Origin: Paraburkholderia ginsengiterrae
GTDB lineage: Bacteria > Pseudomonadota > Gammaproteobacteria > Burkholderiales > Burkholderiaceae
Assembly (NCBI RefSeq): GCF_001645125.1
Contig: NZ_LXKA01000243.1
Location: 1 to 64,000 of the forward strand
Direction of reading: 5' to 3'
Length of the DNA stretch: 64,000 nt
The notes below the pieces were generated by a model. The model did not search any database, was not told the origin of the DNA, and worked only from the letters and a program-made list of their open reading frames with translations. Position 1 is the stretch's first letter. Each line of letters starts with the position of its first letter. Positions 10,065 through 20,063 of this stretch are shown piece by piece. The position numbers were made by a program, and so were the translations under genes.

Positions 10065-10153
10065 TCAATGTCCTCCGCGCGCAGCAGCGCATAGACCAGG
10101 TACACAAACAGCAGCGCGGTGGCCGCGCCGGACAACCAGAGGATCCAGTTCAT
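10061..10153 (-). CDS. kdpF: KdpF small membrane subunit
   Basis: A 30-residue single-helix protein (MNWILWLSGAATALLFVYLV, then YALLRAEDIE) that fits KdpF, the small peptide that stabilises the KdpABC complex. It overlaps kdpA downstream and another small ORF upstream, each by four bases (ATGA), so the three are translationally coupled. Confidence 0.92.
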   Translation of the reverse strand: MNWILWLSGAATALLFVYLVYALLRAEDIE

Positions 10154-10263
10154 GACCGCGCTCCCTGACCACGACGGAACTGCATCAACTTCTCGCAGCC
10201 CGCAATCAAACCGAAGGTCAGCGCGGCAAACAGCACCAGCCCCCCGACATACAGCACATCCAT
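10150..10263 (-). CDS. Small membrane protein at the head of the kdp operon
   Basis: A 37-residue ORF: MDVLYVGGLVLFAALTFGLI, then AGCEKLMQFRRGQGARS. It is one transmembrane helix with a basic tail. A GGAG lies 8 nt before its ATG, and its stop overlaps the kdpF start as ATGA, which is strong evidence that it is translated. It is not KdpF, which follows it. Its position suggests an accessory or assembly peptide of the Kdp complex, but this is an inference from context alone. Confidence 0.75.
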   Translation of the reverse strand: MDVLYVGGLVLFAALTFGLIAGCEKLMQFRRGQGARS

Positions 10264-10345
10264 TTTTGTTCTCCACGACACGGAATTTGGATAGGTGCAA
10301 CGGTATGCCGAAGCGCGTAAAGGCCTGGTCAAAGATAGGGAGGCG

Positions 10346-10351
10346 AGTATA
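10346..10351 (-). promoter_or_regulatory. Candidate -10 box of the kdp operon
   Basis: TATACT on the minus strand about 85 nt before the first kdp ORF, in a locally AT-rich patch. There is no clear -35 hexamer, as expected for an activator-dependent promoter. A KdpE site could not be assigned with confidence. Confidence 0.3.
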
Positions 10352-10369
10352 AAAATCGCGTAAACGGAA

Positions 10370-10401
10370 AAGGCCGTTCCATCGTGGGATGGAACGGCCT
10401 T
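10370..10401 (-). terminator. Rho-independent terminator of the quinone oxidoreductase gene
   Basis: A perfect 14-bp stem (AAGGCCGTTCCATC and its complement) with a 4-nt loop, followed on the minus strand by TTTTCCGTTT. It lies about 100 bp past the stop of the oxidoreductase and shields kdp from read-through. Confidence 0.75.
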
Positions 10402-10498
10402 GTGTTGCTGGGCATGGGTTTGCGGGCGGTTTCGCCGGCTCAGTCAGCGCGCCGCGGTGTCAATGCGCAGGCGGCCTTTTTACAGCTGCCGCGGTGAA

Positions 10499-11473
10499 TT
10501 ACGGCAGCAGCACCGTCGACCCCGTCGTGCGCCGCCCTTCGAGATCCGCGTGCGCCTGCCCGACATCCGTCAGCGCATAACGCTGATTGATGCTCGTCTT
10601 GACCTTGCCCGACACCAGCACGTCGAACAACTCGGCGGACATCGCCTCGTAGTCGCTGCGCTTGCCGATATACGTAAACAACGTCGGGCGTGTAAAGAAC
10701 AGCGAGCCGCGTCCGGCGAATTCCGACGAATCGATCGGCGGCAACGGGCCCGACGCGTTACCGAAGCTCACGAAGATGCCGAGCGGCGCGAGGCAATCGA
10801 GCGAGCCCGTAAACGTGTCTTTACCGATCGAGTCGTACACCACCGGCACACCGGCGCCGTTGGTGATCTCGCGCACGCGCTTCGTGAAGTTCTCGCGCGT
10901 GTAAACAATCGGATGATCGCAGCCGTGCGCCTTCGCGATCTCGGCCTTCTCATCCGAGCCGACTGTGCCGATCACCGTCGCGCCGAGCGCCTTCGCCCAC
11001 TGGCACACCAGCAGACCGACGCCGCCCGCCGCGGCCTGGATCAGGATCGTGTCGCCGGCCTTGACGGGATACGTGCGGCGCAAAAGATATTGCGCGGTCA
11101 AGCCTTGCAACATGACAGACGCCGCCTGCTCGTCGCTCAACGCGTCAGGCACCTTGACGACGAGCGCCGCCTGCAGCACGCGCTCCTGCGCGTACGCGCC
11201 GGGCGGGCGCGCCACGTAGGCGACGCGGTCTCCCACCTTGAGGCCGGTCACGCCCGCGCCGAGCGCCGTCACCTCGCCGGCCGCCTCCATGCCGAGCCCC
11301 CCCGGCAGCGGCAACGGATACAGGCCCGTGCGGAAATACACGTCGATATAGTTCAGCCCGACCGCCGTCTGCCGGATGCGGATCTCGCCCGCGCCCGGCT
11401 CACCGACGTCGACATCGACCCATTTCATCACCTCAGGGCCGCCGGTTTTTTCGAATCGGATTGCTTTGGCCAT
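10499..11473 (-). CDS. NADPH:quinone oxidoreductase, zinc-free MDR family
   Basis: A 324-residue protein of the QorA-like medium-chain reductase family, which reduces quinones with NADPH. The catalytic-zinc cysteines are absent. The N-terminal GroES-like half shows TAVGLNYIDVYFRTGLYP and GMEAAGEVTALG. The Rossmann half has the dinucleotide motif AAAGGVGLLVCQWAKALG and the VYDSIGKDTF segment. The ATG has AGGAG about 6 nt upstream; a GTG one codon earlier is in frame. It is close to Qor in length and motifs, but other enone reductases of this family cannot be excluded. Confidence 0.88.
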   Translation of the reverse strand: MAKAIRFEKTGGPEVMKWVDVDVGEPGAGEIRIRQTAVGLNYIDVYFRTGLYPLPLPGGLGMEAAGEVTALGAGVTGLKVGDRVAYVARPPGAYAQERVLQAALVVKVPDALSDEQAASVMLQGLTAQYLLRRTYPVKAGDTILIQAAAGGVGLLVCQWAKALGATVIGTVGSDEKAEIAKAHGCDHPIVYTRENFTKRVREITNGAGVPVVYDSIGKDTFTGSLDCLAPLGIFVSFGNASGPLPPIDSSEFAGRGSLFFTRPTLFTYIGKRSDYEAMSAELFDVLVSGKVKTSINQRYALTDVGQAHADLEGRRTTGSTVLLP

Positions 11474-11522
11474 CACGTCTCCTTGATGTTGAGTAGCGTT
11501 GGAACGTGCCGTGCGCGCGCGC

Positions 11523-11912
11523 TCAAACCTGCTGGCTCATGCGCAAAGTCAGCACGTCGAGAATCATTCGCGCCGTTGAAATGTTGGTCGCGCACGGAAT
11601 ATTGTGCACGTCGCATGCTCGCACCAGCGCGTTGATATCCGGTTCGTGCGGTTGCGGCGTCATTGGGTCGCGCAGAAAAATCACCATGTCCACGCGCCCT
11701 TCCGCGAGTTGCGCGCCAATCTGCAAGTCGCCGCCGTGCGGGCCGGACAGCATCCGTTCGACAGTCAAACCGTGCGTGTCGCTAATGCGGCCGCCCGTGG
11801 TGCCGGTCGCCACGATGTCGCAGCGGCGCAGCGTCTCGACGTATTCGCCGGCCAGTTTGACGATGTCGTCTTTCTTGTGATCGTGCGCGATCAGCGCAAT
11901 GCGGGTGGTCAT
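11523..11912 (-). CDS. mgsA: Methylglyoxal synthase
   Basis: A 129-residue cytosolic enzyme that converts dihydroxyacetone phosphate to methylglyoxal, bypassing lower glycolysis under phosphate limitation. The N-terminal [14 protein letters not shown] carries a catalytic-site histidine and lysine. TGTTGGRI binds substrate phosphate. [13 protein letters not shown] and [18 protein letters not shown] contain the catalytic aspartates and histidine. The length is slightly below that of the E. coli enzyme. Confidence 0.93.
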   Translation of the reverse strand: MTTRIALIAHDHKKDDIVKLAGEYVETLRRCDIVATGTTGGRISDTHGLTVERMLSGPHGGDLQIGAQLAEGRVDMVIFLRDPMTPQPHEPDINALVRACDVHNIPCATNISTARMILDVLTLRMSQQV

Positions 11913-12005
11913 GACGTAAGACTCCTGAAACCGTTGTTGCTGTGATTGTCGTTGTTGTGGCGATGAGAAAAACGCTGCTTGATAAGAACGGCAGAACGCG
12001 CCCGT

Positions 12006-12785
12006 TCAAAAGGTGCCGGGATAAGCGCCGCCGTCGATCAGCCAGTTCTGCCCGGTGATGTAGCCGGCATGCACGCTGCACAGGAACGCACAGGCACGGC
12101 CGAATTCGTCGCTGGTGCCGAAGCGGCCGGCGGGGATGGTCTTCATGCGCTGCTTGCGCGCATCGTCGATGGAAATGCTCTGCGACTTGGCCTGCGCCTC
12201 GAACGTGACCGCGATGCGGTCGGTGTCGAACAGGCCAGGCAGCAGATTGTTGATGGTCACGCCGGTGGGCGCCACCTTGCGCGCGAGGCCCGCGACGAAG
12301 CCCGTCAGCCCCGAACGCGCGCCGTTCGACAAGCCGAGCACGTCGATCGGCGCCTTCACCGCCGAACTCGTGATGTTGACGATGCGCCCGTAGCCACGCG
12401 CGCTCATCGAGTCGATGGTCGCGCGGATCAGTTCGATCGGCGTGAGCATGTTGCTCTCGAGCGCGCGGATCCAGTCCTCATGCGTGAAATTGCGAAAGTC
12501 GCCCGGCGGCGGGCCGCCCGCGTTGTTGACCAGGATGTCCGGCTGCGGACAGGCGGCGAGCGCCGCGGCGCGGCCTTCCGGCGTGGTGATATCGCACGCC
12601 ACCGTTTTCACCTGCACGCCGCTTTGCCGGCGGATCTCCGCCGCGGTCGCCTCCAGCGTCTCGGCGGTGCGCGCGACGATCGTCAGGTTGACACCCTCGG
12701 CGGCGAGCGCTTCCGCGCAGCCGCGCCCCAGTCCCTTGCTGGCCGCGCAAACCAGCGCGGTACGTCCGGCGATACCCAAGTCCAT
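12006..12785 (-). CDS. SDR family protein lacking the usual catalytic Tyr-Lys pair
   Basis: A 259-residue Rossmann protein of the FabG-like short-chain dehydrogenase group. The cofactor loop is altered from TGxxxGIG to CAASKGLGRG. DILVNNAGGPPPG and the N-S (NITSSAVK) segments are present, as is the C-terminal ITGQNWLIDGGAYPG. Where YxxxK should lie, the sequence reads LGLSNGARSGL, so both catalytic residues appear to be missing. It may use another mechanism or may bind rather than reduce. The substrate is unknown. Confidence 0.8.
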   Translation of the reverse strand: MDLGIAGRTALVCAASKGLGRGCAEALAAEGVNLTIVARTAETLEATAAEIRRQSGVQVKTVACDITTPEGRAAALAACPQPDILVNNAGGPPPGDFRNFTHEDWIRALESNMLTPIELIRATIDSMSARGYGRIVNITSSAVKAPIDVLGLSNGARSGLTGFVAGLARKVAPTGVTINNLLPGLFDTDRIAVTFEAQAKSQSISIDDARKQRMKTIPAGRFGTSDEFGRACAFLCSVHAGYITGQNWLIDGGAYPGTF

Positions 12786-13000
12786 GTGCGTTCTCCTCGC
12801 TAGGTGGTGCGCTCTGAAGGCAAAGTTTCCCCGATTCTAGAAGAATCGGTGCCGGACTGCGCCGGGCCGTTGCAATCTCCGGTATCTAAGGGCGGCACTC
12901 TTTCGGTAAACTTGCGGCGTGGCGCGTCCGCCGAGCCAGCCGGTTTCCGGTGCGCGGGCGCGCCGAACCGATCCCTCTTGCCGCCGCGTGCGCCCCCGCC

Positions 13001-13651
13001 ATGACTCAGGACAGCCGTTTCCCCAATCTTTTCATCCTCGATCACCCGCTGATCCAGCACAAGCTGTCGCATATGCGCGACCGGGATACGTCGACTCGCA
13101 CGTTCCGCGAACTGCTGCGTGAAATCACGCTGCTGATGGGCTACGAAATCACCCGCAATCTGCCCATGACCACGCGCCGCCTCTCCACCCCGCTCGTCGA
13201 CATCGACGCGCCGGTGATCGCCGGCAAGAAGCTGGCCATCGTACCGGTGCTGCGGGCCGGCATCGGCATGTCAGACGGCCTGCTGGAGCTGGTGCCGTCG
13301 GCGCGCGTGGGCCACATCGGCGTGTATCGCGCGGAAGACCACCGTCCGGTCGAATATCTGGTGCGCCTGCCGGACCTCGAGGACCGCATCTTCATTCTGT
13401 GCGATCCGATGGTCGCGACCGGCTACTCGGCCGTGCACGCGGTCGACGTGCTCAAGCGCCGCAACGTGCCCGCCGAGAACATCCTGTTCCTCGCGCTGGT
13501 CGCGGCGCCGGAAGGCGTGCAGGTGTTCCAGGACGCGCATCCGGACGTCAAGCTGTACGTCGCCTCGCTCGATTCGCATCTGAACGAGCACGCGTACATC
13601 GTCCCGGGTCTCGGCGATGCCGGCGACCGCCTGTTCGGCACGAAAAACTGA
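13001..13651 (+). CDS. upp: Uracil phosphoribosyltransferase
   Basis: A 216-residue enzyme that makes UMP from uracil and PRPP in pyrimidine salvage. It shows the family start [21 protein letters not shown], the [15 protein letters not shown] region, the PRPP loop [18 protein letters not shown] (usually ATGGS, here ATGYS) and the C-terminal uracil-binding segment [16 protein letters not shown]. The ATG at 13001 matches the family start; the open frame extends 17 codons further upstream without support. Confidence 0.95.
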   Translation: MTQDSRFPNLFILDHPLIQHKLSHMRDRDTSTRTFRELLREITLLMGYEITRNLPMTTRRLSTPLVDIDAPVIAGKKLAIVPVLRAGIGMSDGLLELVPSARVGHIGVYRAEDHRPVEYLVRLPDLEDRIFILCDPMVATGYSAVHAVDVLKRRNVPAENILFLALVAAPEGVQVFQDAHPDVKLYVASLDSHLNEHAYIVPGLGDAGDRLFGTKN

Positions 13652-14158
13652 AAGCCACCTGAAAACCGCGTGACGGCGCGAGTAAAACCCCGCCGCCGCG
13701 CAGTTTTCGCACGATTTCCGGCGACTCCGCCCTCTGCCGCACCCCCGCGGCGTGATAAAATTCGAATCCGCTCCAAGAGCGGCTCAACTGCCCTGCGCCT
13801 CTCGCACCGCGCCTTTTGCAAGGCCCGGCAGGCCGGTGCGGCTTCCCCGCAGGGTCTCGCCGCACCACCTTGCCCCAACCGCGCTGCAGACCGGCGGTCC
13901 CGCTAGCGGGGCCCGGCCGGGTTCGTTCAGGCGTGAGCAGGCTCGAGACGGTTTGAACCGGGTGGTTTATCTGGCTGGCTCGCCTGGCAGGTTAACCTGG
14001 CAGGTTAACCTGGCAGATCAAGCTGGCAGATTAAGCACCGGGGCACCGGGCGGTTTGACATCGAGGCGCGCGCTCGCAATCACACGCGCAAGCGCCCGGC
14101 ATCGCAACGACAATTGCACTATGCGTGCGCCGAACCGGCGCGCGCGATGGAGAAAGGT
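13652..14158. other. Intergenic stretch between upp and yebC
   Basis: About 500 bp with no convincing gene. Open frames here lack family resemblance and ribosome sites. It holds a four-unit 13-bp tandem repeat near its right end and a TGATAAAAT patch at about 13752 that could be part of a yebC promoter. Confidence 0.6.
13983..14034. repeat. Four tandem 13-bp repeats
   Basis: Four head-to-tail units of CCTGGCAGGTTAA. Units 1 and 2 are identical; unit 3 is CCTGGCAGATCAA and unit 4 is GCTGGCAGATTAA. They lie 125-175 bp upstream of yebC. The copy number may vary by slippage. Confidence 0.9.
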
Positions 14159-14887
14159 ATGGCGGGTCATTCGAAATGGGCCAACATCAAGCATAAGAAA
14201 GCAGCGGCCGACGCCAAGCGCGGCAAGGTCTGGACGCGGCTCATCAAGGAAATTCAGGTTGCGGCGCGCATGGGCGGCGGCGACATCGACTCGAACCCGC
14301 GCCTGCGGCTCGCCGTCGAAAAGGCGTACGACGCCAACATGCCGAAAGATAACGTCAACCGCGCGATCCAGCGTGGCGTGGGCGGCGTGGACGGCGCAAG
14401 CTACGAAGAAATCCGCTACGAAGGCTACGGCATCGGCGGCGCGGCGGTGATCGTCGACACCATGACCGACAACCGCACGCGTACGGTGGCGGAAGTGCGT
14501 CACGCGTTTTCGAAGAACGGCGGCAACATGGGCACGGACGGCTCGGTGTCGTTCATGTTCGATCACGTCGGCCAGTTCCTGTTCGCGCCCGGCACAGCTG
14601 AAGACAAGCTGATGGAAGCCGCGCTCGAAGCCGGCGCCGACGACGTCGTCACGAATGAAGACGGCAGTATCGAGGTGCTGTGCCCGCCGAACGATTTCCC
14701 GAAGGTGAAGACCGCGCTCGAAACGGCGGGCTTCAAGGCCGAATTGGCCGAGGTGACGATGAAACCTCAGACGGAAGTCGAGTTCACCGGCGAGGACGCC
14801 GTGAAAATGCAGAAGCTGCTCGACGCGCTGGAAAATCTGGACGACGTGCAGGAAGTCTATACGAACGCCGCGATCGCCGACGAATGA
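14159..14887 (+). CDS. yebC: YebC/PmpR family protein (translation and transcription factor)
   Basis: A 242-residue member of the YebC/TACO1 family. Members bind ribosomes at difficult motifs and have also been described as transcriptional regulators. It shows the diagnostic N-terminus [20 protein letters not shown], then [36 protein letters not shown] and [18 protein letters not shown]. The ATG at 14159 gives this start exactly; a longer in-frame start 15 codons upstream is not needed. Confidence 0.95.
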   Translation: MAGHSKWANIKHKKAAADAKRGKVWTRLIKEIQVAARMGGGDIDSNPRLRLAVEKAYDANMPKDNVNRAIQRGVGGVDGASYEEIRYEGYGIGGAAVIVDTMTDNRTRTVAEVRHAFSKNGGNMGTDGSVSFMFDHVGQFLFAPGTAEDKLMEAALEAGADDVVTNEDGSIEVLCPPNDFPKVKTALETAGFKAELAEVTMKPQTEVEFTGEDAVKMQKLLDALENLDDVQEVYTNAAIADE

Positions 14888-15114
14888 GCGTGCCCCGGCA
14901 GCGCGTGGCGCGCGGGTTCCATCCGCGCCACGCTGCCGGCCGGCCCTCGCGTTGCTGCTGAGCGGGCGTCGTGTGTCTTCCGCGTCGCGTCCACCCCGGT
15001 TCGCACTGTGCCCGCGCCGCCACCTGGCTGCGGACCCGGAGCGATCCGCGCAGTTATTTCACGGCTGAGCGCCTGGCGCCAGCCGTTCATGGTTTTTAAG
15101 TCTCGGGGATTCAC

Positions 15115-16413
15115 ATGAAGTTACTCGTCGTCGGTTCCGGCGGTCGCGAACATGCGCTCGCATGGAAGCTCGCGCAATCGCCGCGGGTTCAGCTCGTCTA
15201 CGTCGCGCCAGGCAACGGGGGCACCGCTCAGGACGAGCGTCTGCGCAACATCGACATTACCGATCCGGCCGCGCTCGCCGATTTTGTCGAACAGGAGCAG
15301 ATCGCCTTCACGCTGGTCGGGCCGGAAGGTCCGCTCGCGGCCGGCATCGTCAATCTGTTCCGCTCGCGCGGTCTGAAGATTTTCGGACCGAGCCGGGAAG
15401 CCGCCCAGCTCGAAAGCTCGAAAGACTTTGCCAAGGCGTTCATGAAGCGCCACGCGATTCCGACCGCCGAGTACGAAACCTTCGCCGACGTCGCCGCCGC
15501 GCACGCGTATCTGGACGCCAAGGGCGCGCCGATCGTCATCAAGGCCGACGGCCTTGCCGCCGGCAAGGGCGTGGTGGTCGCGCAAACGCTGGAAGAAGCG
15601 CACGCCGCGGTCGACATGATGCTGTCGGACAACAAGCTGGGCGATGCCGGCGCGCGTGTCGTGATCGAAGAATTCCTCGCCGGCGAAGAAGCCAGCTTCA
15701 TCGTGATGGTCGACGGCAAGCATGTGCTGGCGCTCGCGTCGAGCCAGGACCACAAGCGCCTGCTCGACGCCGACCAGGGCCCGAACACCGGCGGCATGGG
15801 CGCCTACTCGCCCGCGCCGATCGTCACGCCGCAACTGCATGCCCGCGTGATGCGCGAAATCATCCTGCCGACCGTGCGTGGCATGGAGAAAGAAGGCATC
15901 CGCTACACCGGCTTCCTGTACGCCGGCCTGATGATCGACGCGCAAGGCAATCCGAAAACGCTCGAATTCAACTGCCGCATGGGCGACCCCGAAACGCAGC
16001 CGATCATGGCGCGTCTGAAGGGCGACTATTCGAAGGTGGTCGAGCAGGCCATCGCCGGCACGCTCGACACGGTCGAACTGGAATGGGACCGCCGTACCGC
16101 GCTCGGCGTGGTGCTCGCCGCGCACAACTATCCGGACACGCCGCGCAAGGGCGACCGTATCAGCGACATCCCCGCCGAAACCACGGATTCGGTCACATTC
16201 CACGCCGGCACCACGCTCGCGGACGGCAAGCTGACCACCTCGGGCGGCCGCGTGCTGTGCGTGGTCGGTCTGGCGGATTCCGTGCGCAGCGCGCAGTCGG
16301 TCGTCTATGAAACGATCAATCAGATCTCGTTCGACGGCATGCAGTACCGCCGCGACATCGGCTACCGTGCGCTGAACCGCAAGCACGACGTCAAGACCGA
16401 CGGCAAGCACTAA
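15115..16413 (+). CDS. purD: Phosphoribosylamine--glycine ligase
   Basis: A 432-residue ATP-grasp enzyme that makes GAR in purine synthesis. Motifs are [18 protein letters not shown] at the start, then [11 protein letters not shown] and [17 protein letters not shown]. The ATP-grasp parts [17 protein letters not shown] and [15 protein letters not shown] follow, with the metal site [13 protein letters not shown]. The length is normal. It is the first gene of a plus-strand run that continues with hemF. Confidence 0.97.
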   Translation: MKLLVVGSGGREHALAWKLAQSPRVQLVYVAPGNGGTAQDERLRNIDITDPAALADFVEQEQIAFTLVGPEGPLAAGIVNLFRSRGLKIFGPSREAAQLESSKDFAKAFMKRHAIPTAEYETFADVAAAHAYLDAKGAPIVIKADGLAAGKGVVVAQTLEEAHAAVDMMLSDNKLGDAGARVVIEEFLAGEEASFIVMVDGKHVLALASSQDHKRLLDADQGPNTGGMGAYSPAPIVTPQLHARVMREIILPTVRGMEKEGIRYTGFLYAGLMIDAQGNPKTLEFNCRMGDPETQPIMARLKGDYSKVVEQAIAGTLDTVELEWDRRTALGVVLAAHNYPDTPRKGDRISDIPAETTDSVTFHAGTTLADGKLTTSGGRVLCVVGLADSVRSAQSVVYETINQISFDGMQYRRDIGYRALNRKHDVKTDGKH

Positions 16414-16616
16414 GCCACCGCTCCCACTCGCTCGCGTGCGGCGCCAACGGCGCTACACTGCGGGCGGTGGCACCACTTGTGGCGGCTTTTGCGGCGGCGC
16501 TCGAGCAGGATTTCGCGGCAAACCGCTCGCTCCCGGCGCCACACGGCGGGCCCGCCCACCGCCCTTCACGAAGAACCCGCGGCACGATATACGTGCCGCC
16601 CTCAGCATCTGCACTC

Positions 16617-17540
16617 ATGACCGATTCGAGCTACGACGCACAGGCCGTGCGCAGCTGGTTGCAAGGCCTGCAAACGCATATCGCGGACACGCTCGGCGAA
16701 TTCGACGGCACGCCGTTCGCCACCGACGCGTGGCAGCGCGCGCCCGGCGAAAAGCTGCGCGGCGGCGGCTGCACGCGGATTCTCGAAGGCGGCAAGTTCT
16801 TCGAGCGCGCCGGCATCGGTTTTTCGGACGTCGCGGGCGACACCTTGCCTGGCTCGGCGAGCGCGGCGCGTCCGCAACTGGCAGGCCGCGGTTTCGAGGC
16901 GATGGGCGTGTCGCTCGTGCTGCACCCGCACAATCCGCACTGCCCGACCGTGCATATGAACGTGCGCCTGCTGATCGCAACCAAGGCCGGCGAAGAGCCG
17001 GTGTTCTGGTTCGGCGGCGGCATGGATCTGACGCCGTACTACGGCTACGAGGAAGACGCGCAGCATTTCCATCGCACCTGCCGCGACGCGCTGCAGCCTT
17101 ACGGCGCGGACCTCTACCCGAGTTTCAAGCGCTGGTGCGACGAGTATTTCTTCCTCAAGCACCGCAACGAGCCGCGCGGCATCGGCGGGATTTTCTTCGA
17201 CGATTTTTCCGCGCCGGGCTTCGCTCAATCGTTCGCAATGGCGAAAAGCGTCGGCGATGCGTTCCTCAAAGCGTACCTGCCGATCATCGAAAAGCGCCGC
17301 AACATTCCGTACGGCGAAGCCGAGCGCGATTTCCAGGCATACCGGCGCGGGCGCTACGTCGAGTTCAATCTGGTCTTCGACCGTGGCACACTGTTCGGGC
17401 TGCAAAGCGGCGGACGCACGGAGTCGATCCTGATGTCGATGCCGCCGGTGGCGAACTGGCGCTATAACTGGCAGCCCGAACCAGGCACGCCGGAAGCGCG
17501 TCTTTACAGCGATTTTCTCGTGCCGCGCGAGTGGGTGTGA
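16617..17540 (+). CDS. hemF: Oxygen-dependent coproporphyrinogen III oxidase
   Basis: A 307-residue cytosolic enzyme that decarboxylates coproporphyrinogen III to protoporphyrinogen IX using oxygen. Motifs include [78 protein letters not shown] and the C-terminal [28 protein letters not shown]. The start is the ATG of [11 protein letters not shown]; the open frame extends 50 codons upstream but that part has no family similarity. Confidence 0.96.
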   Translation: MTDSSYDAQAVRSWLQGLQTHIADTLGEFDGTPFATDAWQRAPGEKLRGGGCTRILEGGKFFERAGIGFSDVAGDTLPGSASAARPQLAGRGFEAMGVSLVLHPHNPHCPTVHMNVRLLIATKAGEEPVFWFGGGMDLTPYYGYEEDAQHFHRTCRDALQPYGADLYPSFKRWCDEYFFLKHRNEPRGIGGIFFDDFSAPGFAQSFAMAKSVGDAFLKAYLPIIEKRRNIPYGEAERDFQAYRRGRYVEFNLVFDRGTLFGLQSGGRTESILMSMPPVANWRYNWQPEPGTPEARLYSDFLVPREWV

Positions 17541-17589
17541 CGGGCCGCGCCCGCTCAGTCCCCGCATCGTCACGACAAAGGATCCTCAC

Positions 17590-18306
17590 CTGAAGCCAAA
17601 CGCTCAACCTGTCGCCCTGCCCCGCCGGATCGGACTGCTCGGCGGCACGTTCGATCCGATCCACGACGGCCACCTCGCGCTCGCACGGCGTTTCGCCCAG
17701 GTGCTGCATCTGACCGAACTCGTGCTGCTGCCGGCCGGCCAGCCGTGGCAAAAAGCGGACGTGTCGCCGGCCGTGCATCGCCTCGCGATGACGCGCGCGG
17801 CCGCGGGCGAGTTGGTGTTGCCGGGTGCGAGCGTGCGGGTCGCGACCGACGAAATCGATCACGACGGCCCGACTTACACGATCGACACGCTGCAACGCTG
17901 GCGTGAACGCGAAGGTCAGGACGCCTCGATTGCGCTCCTGATCGGCGCGGACCAACTGGTGCATCTCGACACATGGCGCGACTGGCGGCGCCTGTTCGAG
18001 TTTGCCCACATCTGCGCGGCCACCCGGCCCGGCTTCGACCTCGGGTCGATTCCGCCGGCGGTCGCACAAGAAATCGACGCGCGCCGTGCCCGCGCCGACG
18101 TTCTGCAAGCCACGCCCTGCGGCCACTTGCTGATCGATACGACGCTTGCGTTCAACGTCTCGGCCACCGACATTCGCGCGCATCTGCGTGAACAGGTGAA
18201 CCGGCGGCTCGCCCTCGCGGGCGGCGAACAGCAAGGCCAGGCGGCGAGCCATGTCCCCACCGCGGTGTGGGACTATATTCTTCAACATCATCTGTACCAC
18301 CGGTAA
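17590..18306 (+). CDS. nadD: Nicotinate-nucleotide adenylyltransferase
   Basis: About 238 residues. It transfers AMP from ATP to nicotinate mononucleotide in NAD synthesis. The nucleotidyltransferase motif [20 protein letters not shown] holds the HxGH histidines, and the late motif [12 protein letters not shown] is the ISSTxIR-type site. No ATG, GTG or TTG is in frame upstream of the GGTFDP motif, so the start is placed at a CTG (CTGAAGCCAAAC) a few bases after AAAGGAT. The start is uncertain; the body of the gene is not. It ends 4 nt before rsfS. Confidence 0.9.
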   Translation: MKPNAQPVALPRRIGLLGGTFDPIHDGHLALARRFAQVLHLTELVLLPAGQPWQKADVSPAVHRLAMTRAAAGELVLPGASVRVATDEIDHDGPTYTIDTLQRWREREGQDASIALLIGADQLVHLDTWRDWRRLFEFAHICAATRPGFDLGSIPPAVAQEIDARRARADVLQATPCGHLLIDTTLAFNVSATDIRAHLREQVNRRLALAGGEQQGQAASHVPTAVWDYILQHHLYHR

Positions 18307-18309
18307 CCC

Positions 18310-18768
18310 ATGGATATTCGCAAACTGCAACGCGTGATCGTCGACGCTCTCGAAGACGTCAAAGCGCAAGACATCAAGGTGTTCAACACCAGCCACCTGA
18401 CCGCGCTGTTCGATCGCGTGATCGTCGCGAGCGGCACCTCGAACCGGCAAACCAAGGCGCTCGCATCGAGCGTGCGCGAGGGCGTCAAGGAAGCAGGCGG
18501 CGACATCGTCAGCACCGAGGGCGAGGACATCGGCGAATGGGTGCTGGTCGATTGCGGCGACGCCATCGTGCACATCCTGCAACCGGCCCTGCGCCAGTAC
18601 TACAACCTCGAGGAAATCTGGGGCGACAAGCCGGTGCGCATCAAGCTGTCCACGCCCGATCCGTTCGGCGGCGCGCGCTCGAGCGAGCCCGATGAGGATG
18701 AGGACGAAGACGAAGCAGCGCCGGCCGTGAAGAAGCCCGCTCGCAAGACGGCTACGCGCCGCAAGTGA
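18310..18768 (+). CDS. rsfS: Ribosomal silencing factor RsfS
   Basis: A 152-residue protein of the Iojap/RsfS family that binds L14 and keeps ribosomal subunits apart in starvation. The core [39 protein letters not shown] and [17 protein letters not shown] matches the family, as does [10 protein letters not shown]. An acidic then basic tail (about 120-152) is typical of Burkholderiales. It starts 3 nt after the nadD stop. Confidence 0.96.
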   Translation: MDIRKLQRVIVDALEDVKAQDIKVFNTSHLTALFDRVIVASGTSNRQTKALASSVREGVKEAGGDIVSTEGEDIGEWVLVDCGDAIVHILQPALRQYYNLEEIWGDKPVRIKLSTPDPFGGARSSEPDEDEDEDEAAPAVKKPARKTATRRK

Positions 18769-18826
18769 GCGGCCTCGGACCGGCTCGCCGTCACAGTCCA
18801 CGCTTGCTTCTGCGTTTTTATCGGTC

Positions 18827-19297
18827 ATGAAACTGCATATCCTCGCCGTCGGCCACAAGATGCCGGACTGGATCGCCACCGGCTTCGACGAGTACGCGAA
18901 GCGCATGCCGCCCGAGCTGCGCATCGAGTTGCGTGAAATCAAGCCCGAGCAGCGTTCGTCGGGGCGGCCTGCGGAAAGCGTGATGGCGGCCGAGCGGGTG
19001 AAGATCGAAGCCGCGTTGCCGAAGAACGCGCGCATCGTGGCGCTCGACGAACGCGGCAAGGACTGGACCACCATGCAGCTCGCCGGCGCCCTGCCCGGCT
19101 GGCAGCAGGACGGCCGCGACGTGGCGTTTCTGATTGGCGGCGCCGACGGGCTCGATCCCGAGCTGAAAGGGCGCGCCGATATGCTGCTGCGCGTCTCCAG
19201 CCTGACACTGCCGCACGCGATGGTCCGCGTGCTGCTTGCCGAACAGCTTTACCGCGCGTGGACCATCACGCAAAATCACCCCTATCATCGCGTGTGA
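18827..19297 (+). CDS. rlmH: 23S rRNA pseudouridine-1915 methyltransferase RlmH
   Basis: A 156-residue SPOUT methyltransferase that methylates pseudouridine 1915 in helix 69 of 23S r[19 protein letters not shown] opens the protein. [16 protein letters not shown] and the knot segment [20 protein letters not shown] bind AdoMet. The C-terminal [24 protein letters not shown] with HPYHR is diagnostic. Confidence 0.97.
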   Translation: MKLHILAVGHKMPDWIATGFDEYAKRMPPELRIELREIKPEQRSSGRPAESVMAAERVKIEAALPKNARIVALDERGKDWTTMQLAGALPGWQQDGRDVAFLIGGADGLDPELKGRADMLLRVSSLTLPHAMVRVLLAEQLYRAWTITQNHPYHRV

Positions 19298-19424
19298 GCG
19301 AGCGAGGCGGCGCACGGGTCGCGTGTTTCTAGCGGTGTCTTGTTAGCCATGCGTCGTGCGCTCATGCACCGCTCATGCGCCGCTCATGCACCCGACACGC
19401 ACTTCGCTTCATCGAGACCCGTTC

Positions 19425-20054
19425 ATGTCCACGCCCGCCGCTTCACTGCATCCGTTCGTCTACCTCGCCTCGCAAAGTCCACGCCGCCAGGAATTGCTGC
19501 AACAGCTTGGCGTGCGCTTCGAACTCCTGCTGCCGCGCCCCGACGAAGACGCCGAAGCGCTCGAAGCCGAGTTGCCCGGCGAGCGCGCGCACGACTATGT
19601 ACAGCGCGTGTGCGTCGCCAAGGCGCAAGCCGCCCGTGCGCGCCTCGTGGCCGGCGGCCATGCCGAGCGGCCGATTCTGGTTGCGGATACAACCGTCACA
19701 ATCGACGACGCGATTCTCGGCAAGCCGGTCGACGCCGACGACGCCGTCGCCATGGTCACCCGCCTCGCCGGCCGGGACCACGAAGTGCTGACCGCCGTGG
19801 CGGTGGTCGATGCCGAGGGCCGCTTGCTGCCGGCCGCGCTGTCCGTCTCGAAGGTGCGTTTTGCTGCGCTGCACGCAGACGCGATCCGTCGCTATGCGGC
19901 GAGCGGGGAACCGCTCGGCAAAGCGGGCGCGTATGGTGTGCAGGGACGCGCCGCGGAGTTTATCGAGCATATCGACGGGTCCTATTCAGGTATCATGGGT
20001 TTGCCGCTTTTTGAATCTGCTGCCCTCCTGCGCGCAGCACGCATCGACTTCTAA
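19425..20054 (+). CDS. maf: Maf-like nucleotide pyrophosphatase
   Basis: A 209-residue house-cleaning nucleotide pyrophosphatase. [20 protein letters not shown] is the N-terminal substrate motif, [16 protein letters not shown] the metal-binding motif and [31 protein letters not shown] the C-terminal motif. YceF and YhdE types cannot be separated safely by eye. It lies 10 bp before rng. Confidence 0.94.
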   Translation: MSTPAASLHPFVYLASQSPRRQELLQQLGVRFELLLPRPDEDAEALEAELPGERAHDYVQRVCVAKAQAARARLVAGGHAERPILVADTTVTIDDAILGKPVDADDAVAMVTRLAGRDHEVLTAVAVVDAEGRLLPAALSVSKVRFAALHADAIRRYAASGEPLGKAGAYGVQGRAAEFIEHIDGSYSGIMGLPLFESAALLRAARIDF

Positions 20055-20063
20055 AATAACACC

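Noticed and set aside
8184-10094. 636-codon open frame opposite kdpA
   Set aside because: Same reason: low-complexity Arg/His/Glu translation antisense to a certain gene.
13983-14034. CRISPR array
   Set aside because: The 13-bp units are directly adjacent with no spacers.
17365-19074. 569-codon minus-strand frame across nadD, rsfS and rlmH
   Set aside because: Crosses three certain plus-strand genes; the translation has no family features.
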